DNA of 11,459 bases from CAYNNP01 sp964398215 (GTDB taxonomy: Bacteria > Planctomycetota > Planctomycetia > Pirellulales > Pirellulaceae): positions 1 to 11,459 of the forward strand of contig CAYNNP010000217.1 in NCBI GenBank assembly GCA_964398215.1, given 5' to 3'. The notes below the pieces were generated by a model. The model worked only from the letters and a program-made list of their open reading frames with translations, searched no databases and was not told the origin of the DNA. Position 1 is the stretch's first letter; the number at the start of each line of letters is the position of its first letter. The position numbers were made by a program, and so were the translations under genes. This document shows, piece by piece, positions 6,273-11,459 of the stretch.

Positions 6273-9200
6273 GTGGCACGTTACTCTCGCAATCCTGTCG
6301 TAACAGGAAATCACATTTCAGACTCGGGCTGCTTTCATTCTGAACACGAGCGAAAGCGGTTAGGTACGATCGATTTGCGCGGTGCCCATGGTCGGCATGG
6401 GCGTGACGGCATGAGTTTCCATACCGCGTCCGGTCGTGCTGGCGCGAACGGACAACGTGGTGGTGACGCAAGTCGCTCCAGCCCAGGCAACCCCGGCGGG
6501 CACGCGGATATCATTCTTTTCTACGGCAACCGTAGCGATCCAAATTCGTTCGCGATCCAAGGCTCTGCGTCCCAGGGCAGCACGCAGATCGTCACCGTCA
6601 ATGAATCGCTGGCCATCAACGATGACGGCTACTTGTTCTTTGAATGTAAAGGCGGTTCTGGAGGAAACGGAGGTCGTGGCGGTGATGGGCAACCGGGAAC
6701 AACGGGACGCCGAGGCCGCAATGCAACCCGTTTCAGCAGAGGCGGCAACGGTGGTCCAGGCGGTGACGGCGGCAACGCTGGCAATCCTTCTGATGGTGGT
6801 TTTGCCGGTGATGGTGGCGTGGTGACCTTGCGAGTTTCCGAAGACGATCAAGGCCTACTGATGCTGGCCAAAGGAAACTTGCTGCCCGGCGACATTGGTT
6901 TTGGCGGCGAACCTGGTCGCGGCGGCAAGGGTGGTCCAGGCGGCGCCGGCGGCAGTAGTTACCACTGGACGGAAACCAGAACTTATCGCGACGCAAACGG
7001 CAATACGCGCACTCGGACCGTGTTCAAATCGAATCCCGGTGGGTTCTCTGGACGCCGCGGTCGCGACGGCGCAAACTCGTCGTACCGCGCCAAAGACGGT
7101 CAACCTGGTCTGCCCGGCCGCTTGCGGATCATTGTCCAAGGCCCCAATGGCGATGCCCACTACGATTCGCCTTACAACTTGGAGCTTGTCACGTTCGATA
7201 TCGCCAGCGAATATTCCGTCATCGAACCTGACAGCCTCGTTTCACTGGACAATTTAAGATTGCGAAATTGTGGTGGGATGCCAACGCCACCGAACTACAA
7301 AATTCGCGTCTACCTCGAATCTGATCGCTGGATCACAACACCTGAAGCAGATTTGGTTTTGCAGCAGTCGATTGAACCAGGCCAGGAGTTCACTTTTGCT
7401 GACAGTGGAATTCGATTTCGCTTTGCAGATTTTTGCGTCGACAAACCGCGTGCACGCCCCTTTACTTTAAAGCACCCTGTCAGCCCGGTCTCGCGGATGG
7501 AAAGCGGAATTGGACGTCCGTTTCGCCGATTCGAGAATGCGGAAACGGTCAAAGTCGAATTCCCTGTTCAACTCAAAGCGATCACTTGTTTGAACAGTCT
7601 AGCCCCCGGCGAATCGACTCGCGTCATTTGGGCTGTCACGAACGTTGGCACCGAGACGTTCGACCACAAACTAATGCATCGCGCCGTGCAAAGTCACGCG
7701 CGGTACTTGGGTGGTGACATCCAAAACGAACACATTGTGTTTTTTGACAACGAAAACGGTTTGCATGACCTGACAACGAGTCCGATGCAGTTGCCGATCC
7801 GGGACTTGAAGCCCGGTGAAACACGTGTCGTTGAATGTCGCATTGGCGTCAAAGATGACCCACTGGTCCAGCCCTACCACGGGTTCGCAATGGGCGCGGA
7901 CTTGGATTTGCAACGACCGAATTCTAGCGAGCGTTCAGAAGAATACCGCCGTGTCGATTATCGCCGTGTTTTCATACGTGTTGCGGAAAAATACCAGCGC
8001 GACGATGGATCGCGTTTTTTGCTGATTGCCAATCATCGCACGACCAATCGAGACATCGAGTTGTGGACACAAATGGCAGACTACTTTGGTAGCAGCTTGG
8101 ACGTCTGGGACGTGTCGTACTACGGATTCTTTGACCTTGTTCGTGACGTTGAACAGGATGAATCGTTATTGGAACAGTGGCGCGGCATGACCATCATCGT
8201 CCCCAATAACTATTACGAAACGGCAGCGGGCCGCACCCTGGCATTCGAGCAACTTGCAAAGAGCCAGTTTCTGCATGCGGCTGCCGATCACGACATCAAT
8301 TTTTACATCGTTGGCGATAGCCATACCGGTGGCGCGGACGCACTACAAAAATCATTGATCCCTGTTTCAGATCAAAAGACTCCCAAACAAGCGGAGAGCC
8401 AAAAGGAATTCCTGAAGCAGATTCACCGCTGGAGCAAGTACGTCGAGCGCACTGGAAGTGTGGTTGGTGGCGACACTCGCGATATCCATGATATTGCGGA
8501 CGCTTCACTTGGCGCTGTTCACGAAATCGATATCAATAAACGCACGATCTTGTTCCAGCCCGATCGCAAATGGCTTCAGCGGGAAGCCAAAAAGCTGCAG
8601 CGAAAACTTAGCAAGATCGATCCGCTTCACCGCTGGGTCGTGGTGCATCGGTATGACACCGGCGACAGCGACACATCAACGGGCCTGTTCAAGAAACGAC
8701 AAATCGGAAAACTGGAGGTTCGCCGATCCCTGGATTCGTCCAAAGGCTCTGCGGTGCTCTACGAAGTTGACGCGATTGACATGGTCGGTGACGAATTCAT
8801 CACCAGCAAAGCGAATAAGCATGGAATGTTTCTCGCTTTGAAGTTCGAGGACAAAGTTGATCGGTTCATACGCTTGGTCAGCGAGCGAGTTTTTCCGCGA
8901 TTCAAAGAAGAGTATATCGACCGGCCGCTTACGGATGAGGAAATCGCAGAGATCGGAAAAGAACTGTTGGATTCGATTCTGGTTGACATTTTCAATGAAC
9001 AGAAAACCGCGCGCGAATGCAAGACTTGGGGAGCCGGTGGTGTCGAAAGCCTGATGCCCAAATTGAACTACCTTGCCGAGCGTTCGCTGAATTACGGCGT
9101 GACCATCGACTACATGGAAAAACACCCAGAGACGATGGATCTGCTGGTGCAGTTGATTTCACATATTCGCCACATCGCAAATGAGTCTCGCACGGTATTC

Positions 9201-9701
9201 GACCTAGCGATCTTTCCCACCGCTTTCTTCAAGCGATCGCGTGCTGTCAGCAAACACATGCGAAATAGAGCCGATCGAATCGCCACCAGCATCTTTGGCA
9301 AGAAACTGACTTGGTGGGACAAATGGACGGACTCCAGTGACGACTACGATCCTTTTGGCGGAACCCGCAAAAAGAGTGCCCGTGGATTGCGGCGTGATAT
9401 CGCAGACCAAGCACTTGAGGGATACTTGAGCAAACTGCCGCGAGGCAAGAGTTCTCTGAAACGGTACACGGTCGCGCAAGACCATCCAGGACTGACTTAC
9501 GATCCCGAGCTGTTGGCGGAGGAAAGTCGCGTGATGCCTGGGCACGTTTACGATCAGCTGGTCGCCGAAGAGTTCGCTCAAGACGTATTCCGCAAGGAAA
9601 CCGAGCAAGCCGTGAAGGCACAAAGAAGCGATCTGCTGGTGCCCCTGCAAAAGCCAAAAACAATCCCTGTTCAAACTCGAACCGTTTCAACCACGAATTG
9701 A
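6273..9701 (+). CDS. Large Gly-rich (collagen/PGRS-like) multidomain protein, function unknown
   Basis: A 1142-residue protein without a signal peptide or membrane segment, so probably cytoplasmic. Four Gly-rich blocks lie at about residues 36-76, 127-182, 207-227 and 256-283, with runs such as GGSGGNGGRGGDGQPGTTG. They alternate with beta-rich segments (ADIILFYGN, GGVVTLRVSE, GRLRIIVQGP), suggesting a Gly-rich beta scaffold. Residues about 300-570 look like beta-sandwich modules, including SLAPGESTRVIWAVTNVGTETF, a typical CARDB/Ig-like phrase. Residues about 580-685 look Rossmann-like: RFLLIANHR, a helix, LDVWDVSYYG, WRGMTIIVPNN, a helix, then INFYIVGDSH. The remainder is helical and charged. 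Bacterial and fungal proteins with comparable Gly-rich N-termini exist, but I cannot name a function. The start is the GTG at 6273, because a TGA sits in frame at 6267-6269 and the next in-frame ATG is residue 47, inside the first Gly block. The ribosome binding site is weak. No partner gene in the window explains its role. Confidence 0.85.
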   Translation: MARYSRNPVVTGNHISDSGCFHSEHERKRLGTIDLRGAHGRHGRDGMSFHTASGRAGANGQRGGDASRSSPGNPGGHADIILFYGNRSDPNSFAIQGSASQGSTQIVTVNESLAINDDGYLFFECKGGSGGNGGRGGDGQPGTTGRRGRNATRFSRGGNGGPGGDGGNAGNPSDGGFAGDGGVVTLRVSEDDQGLLMLAKGNLLPGDIGFGGEPGRGGKGGPGGAGGSSYHWTETRTYRDANGNTRTRTVFKSNPGGFSGRRGRDGANSSYRAKDGQPGLPGRLRIIVQGPNGDAHYDSPYNLELVTFDIASEYSVIEPDSLVSLDNLRLRNCGGMPTPPNYKIRVYLESDRWITTPEADLVLQQSIEPGQEFTFADSGIRFRFADFCVDKPRARPFTLKHPVSPVSRMESGIGRPFRRFENAETVKVEFPVQLKAITCLNSLAPGESTRVIWAVTNVGTETFDHKLMHRAVQSHARYLGGDIQNEHIVFFDNENGLHDLTTSPMQLPIRDLKPGETRVVECRIGVKDDPLVQPYHGFAMGADLDLQRPNSSERSEEYRRVDYRRVFIRVAEKYQRDDGSRFLLIANHRTTNRDIELWTQMADYFGSSLDVWDVSYYGFFDLVRDVEQDESLLEQWRGMTIIVPNNYYETAAGRTLAFEQLAKSQFLHAAADHDINFYIVGDSHTGGADALQKSLIPVSDQKTPKQAESQKEFLKQIHRWSKYVERTGSVVGGDTRDIHDIADASLGAVHEIDINKRTILFQPDRKWLQREAKKLQRKLSKIDPLHRWVVVHRYDTGDSDTSTGLFKKRQIGKLEVRRSLDSSKGSAVLYEVDAIDMVGDEFITSKANKHGMFLALKFEDKVDRFIRLVSERVFPRFKEEYIDRPLTDEEIAEIGKELLDSILVDIFNEQKTARECKTWGAGGVESLMPKLNYLAERSLNYGVTIDYMEKHPETMDLLVQLISHIRHIANESRTVFDLAIFPTAFFKRSRAVSKHMRNRADRIATSIFGKKLTWWDKWTDSSDDYDPFGGTRKKSARGLRRDIADQALEGYLSKLPRGKSSLKRYTVAQDHPGLTYDPELLAEESRVMPGHVYDQLVAEEFAQDVFRKETEQAVKAQRSDLLVPLQKPKTIPVQTRTVSTTN

Positions 9702-9768
9702 CGGCAAAGATCCCGCTTCGCTCCCGCTCTCCGAGTCGAGTGGTGTCTACCTGTGTTCATTCGTGGTT
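9689..9768. repeat. 10-bp perfect inverted repeat spanning the end of the Gly-rich gene
   Basis: AACCACGAAT (9689-9698) is the exact reverse complement of ATTCGTGGTT (9759-9768), with 60 bp between the arms. The left arm ends directly before the TGA stop of the Gly-rich gene and encodes its last residues. The right arm lies in the 126-bp intergenic gap before the cytochrome gene. The motif resembles the scattered 'CCACGAATGAACAC' type repeats I recall from planctomycete intergenic regions. It could fold the mRNA 3' end. No T-run follows, so it is not a standard terminator. Confidence 0.4.
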
Positions 9769-9827
9769 TCCACACGCATTGCGACGGCTGTTAACTATCC
9801 GACTGGGCAGCGGTCTATAGTTTAGCC

Positions 9828-11180
9828 ATGCACCGAATTGTCTGTACCGCATCTGTTTTATCGCTTTTGGTAGTTGTCACCTGCCGCGCCGATGACGCTG
9901 CGCAGCGTGGTTATGACAAGTTGATCAATCAGTCGTTTTTACCTCCCGATTTCAATCAAGAAACCGTTGACCAGGTTTGGACCAATTGGCCAGAGCCTCT
10001 TCGCAGCAAAGCGGAAAAAGCGACGCTCGAGCAGCGACGAAAGATGATATTTGATCGATACGGTTTGACGACGCGGCCAGGGGACGATTCCGGTAAACCG
10101 CTGCAGTACGTCGTTGACGACGCGGGCAATTGGACGATGAATTGTTTTTCCTGCCATGGTGGTAGTGTTTATGGAAAAATCACACCGGGCTCGCCTAATA
10201 ATCGCTTTGGTTTGCAGACGATGACCGAAGAAATTCGCCGCACCAAACTTCGCTTTGGCAAACCACTCACGCGGATGGATCTTGGTTCTGTCGTGATTCC
10301 GCTGGGGACGTCTCATGGAACGACCAATGCGGTCGTGTTCGGCCAGGGGCTAATGCACTATCGCGATGAAAAATTGAATTTGATTGATCGGCCACCGGTG
10401 ATGTTTACGCATCATGACATGGACGCGCCGCCATGGTGGCATTTTCACAAACGGCCGTACATTTACATCGACGGTTTTGCCCAGAAAGGTCATCGAGGGT
10501 TGATGCAGTTCATGTTGGTACCGGAGAACGGGCCAGAGTTTTTTCGTGAACACGAAGACGATTTTCGTGATGTCTACGCTTACTTGTCATCGCTGCGACC
10601 ACCGAAGTACGAAGGCAAGATTGATGTAGCTTTGGCGGAGCAGGGCAGACGAGTGTTCAATGCAAATTGCGCGCAGTGTCATGGCACGTACGGCGACAAA
10701 GGGACCTATCCAAATCGATGCATACCGCTTGATGAGATCGGTACGGACCCGGTTCGTTGTGAAACGCTGGAGGTCGCTGGTCGACAGAAATACGCTAACA
10801 GTTGGTTTGCAAATGCTGGCGAAGCGGACGAGCAGAAAACGATCATTGATCCAGGCGGCTATGTCGCGCCGCCGCTGGATGGTGTCTGGGCTAGCCCGCC
10901 GTACTTTCACAATGGCAGTGTGCCGACGTTATGGGATGTGCTGAACCCCAGCGAACGCCCCGTCGTTTGGCGACGAACTTCAGAAGCAATCGACGAAGAG
11001 AAAATCGGTTTTCAAATCGAGGCATTCGACAAACCCGACTTCGCCGAACCAGATGTCGCGATCAGGCGAAGTTACTTTGACACTCGCCGGTTCGGAAAAA
11101 GCAAGCAAGGACACGACTACCCAGACGATCTACCAAAGTCCGAAAAGCGCGCGGTGCTAGAGTACTTAAAGACGCTGTGA
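9828..11180 (+). CDS. Secreted diheme c-type cytochrome, MauG/RoxA-like
   Basis: A 450-residue exported protein with a signal peptide (IVCTASVLSLLVVVTCRA, likely cut near residue 21) and two covalent heme c motifs: CFSCH at 106-110 and CAQCH at 281-285. The stretch VAPPLDGVWASPPYFHNGSVPTLWDVLNP (about 347-373) is characteristic of diheme cytochrome c peroxidase / MauG relatives and of RoxA-type oxygenases, where it follows the second heme. The protein would act in the periplasm in electron transfer or in an oxidative reaction; the substrate cannot be read from sequence. The ATG at 9828 is the natural start, giving the signal peptide at once. No ribosome binding site is evident, and a TATAGT at 9816-9821 sits so close that a leaderless message is conceivable. 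The 126-bp gap and the inverted repeat before it suggest its own transcription unit. Confidence 0.88.
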   Translation: MHRIVCTASVLSLLVVVTCRADDAAQRGYDKLINQSFLPPDFNQETVDQVWTNWPEPLRSKAEKATLEQRRKMIFDRYGLTTRPGDDSGKPLQYVVDDAGNWTMNCFSCHGGSVYGKITPGSPNNRFGLQTMTEEIRRTKLRFGKPLTRMDLGSVVIPLGTSHGTTNAVVFGQGLMHYRDEKLNLIDRPPVMFTHHDMDAPPWWHFHKRPYIYIDGFAQKGHRGLMQFMLVPENGPEFFREHEDDFRDVYAYLSSLRPPKYEGKIDVALAEQGRRVFNANCAQCHGTYGDKGTYPNRCIPLDEIGTDPVRCETLEVAGRQKYANSWFANAGEADEQKTIIDPGGYVAPPLDGVWASPPYFHNGSVPTLWDVLNPSERPVVWRRTSEAIDEEKIGFQIEAFDKPDFAEPDVAIRRSYFDTRRFGKSKQGHDYPDDLPKSEKRAVLEYLKTL

Positions 11181-11229
11181 GTTTTTGTTTTGTAGGCGGC
11201 AAGGCGTTTGCAAAAACAATCACAGCGTC
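11171..11229. repeat. Long inverted repeat overlapping the cytochrome stop codon
   Basis: GACGCTGTGA (11171-11180, including the TGA stop) followed by GTTTTTG (11181-11187) pairs with CAAAAAC (11211-11217) and, after a two-base AA bulge, TCACAGCGTC (11220-11229). This makes 17 perfect base pairs around a 23-nt loop. The length is far beyond chance for a 60-bp span. It may stabilise the mRNA end or terminate transcription, although no T-run follows on either strand. It could also be the footprint of a repeat element inserted at the end of the gene. Confidence 0.7.
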
Positions 11230-11382
11230 GGAGGTCGGCACTGAGAGGCTGGAAGTTTCTTGGGCCTCCGCCCTTTCGTTTTGAATTTCGATTTTGTCTG
11301 ATGGCTGATGTGTCCAGCTAGGTTATCGGTCTCCGGGCTGCTATCGAACAAACTAACTCTTTGGTATTCAGGCCGCGCATTT

Positions 11383-11459
11383 AGGCCGGAGGCCGACACA
11401 ACCCTAGCCCATGGCTTCAGCCATGGGACCGCATACACAACAAGCTCAAAAGGCCGGAG
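11383..11459. repeat. REP-like intergenic element with 20-bp palindrome
   Basis: AGGCCGGAG occurs at 11383-11391 and again at 11451-11459, 68 bp apart, suggesting a repeated unit continuing past the window. Between them is CCCATGGCT-TC-AGCCATGGG (11408-11427), a perfect 9-bp hairpin with a two-base spacer. A related but diverged phrase, CGGAGGTCGGCAC, starts at 11229 and compares with CGGAGGCCGACAC at 11387. Palindromic GC-rich elements with this CCATGG core are, as I recall, scattered through Rhodopirellula-type genomes. The rest of 11181-11459 contains no coding sequence I can support. Confidence 0.6.

Noticed and set aside
9791..9821. Promoter with TTAACT and TATAGT before the cytochrome gene
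   Set aside because: The spacing is 19 bp and the boxes are weak. The start would be almost at the ATG. A leaderless message is possible but not supported well enough to annotate.

Overview
The window reads as a chromosomal segment of a planctomycete, probably Pirellulaceae (Rhodopirellula/Blastopirellula-like). The reasons are a tetrahydromethanopterin-type C1 gene cluster in an otherwise bacterial setting, a secreted DUF1080 protein, a DinB-like protein, a secreted diheme cytochrome, a very large Gly-rich protein, moderate GC content, and a REP-like palindromic repeat at the right end. This assignment is inferred from gene content, not from a marker gene.

Left half (31-4713, minus strand): an operon for formylmethanofuran dehydrogenase, transcribed right to left as fmdD, a 50-residue small ORF, fmdB, fmdA and fmdC. 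FmdA is the binuclear-metal amidohydrolase. FmdB is the molybdopterin/tungstopterin and [4Fe-4S] catalytic subunit. FmdD carries the separate pterin-binding beta-barrel domain. FmdC is the beta-helical GXGXG subunit. The main observation is that fmdB is interrupted by one in-frame UGA (3686-3688). It lies exactly where the family has its metal-ligating cysteine: the protein reads HTSL-UGA-HGPTEIAAQ. The frame is otherwise open on both sides, and 27 nt after the UGA there is a hairpin with a G in its apical loop, matching the bacterial SECIS pattern. The most economical reading is a selenocysteine-containing bacterial formylmethanofuran dehydrogenase. A one-base sequencing error or a recent nonsense mutation are the alternatives. 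Standard gene callers would split it into two false genes.

Right half (4917-11180, plus strand): a secreted DUF1080 (concanavalin-like) protein, a DinB-superfamily protein, a 1142-residue cytosolic-looking protein with collagen/PGRS-like Gly-rich blocks followed by a Rossmann-like alpha/beta region, and a secreted diheme c-type cytochrome of the MauG/RoxA-like kind. These show no evident functional link to the C1 operon.

Non-coding structure: a 203-bp divergent intergenic region separates the two halves. Two hairpins precede the Gly-rich gene. Two long-range inverted repeats each have one arm on or against a gene's 3' end (9689-9768 and 11171-11229). A REP-like element with a 20-bp palindrome and a 68-bp-spaced repeated motif fills the right edge. 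No tRNA, rRNA, CRISPR array or transposase was seen.
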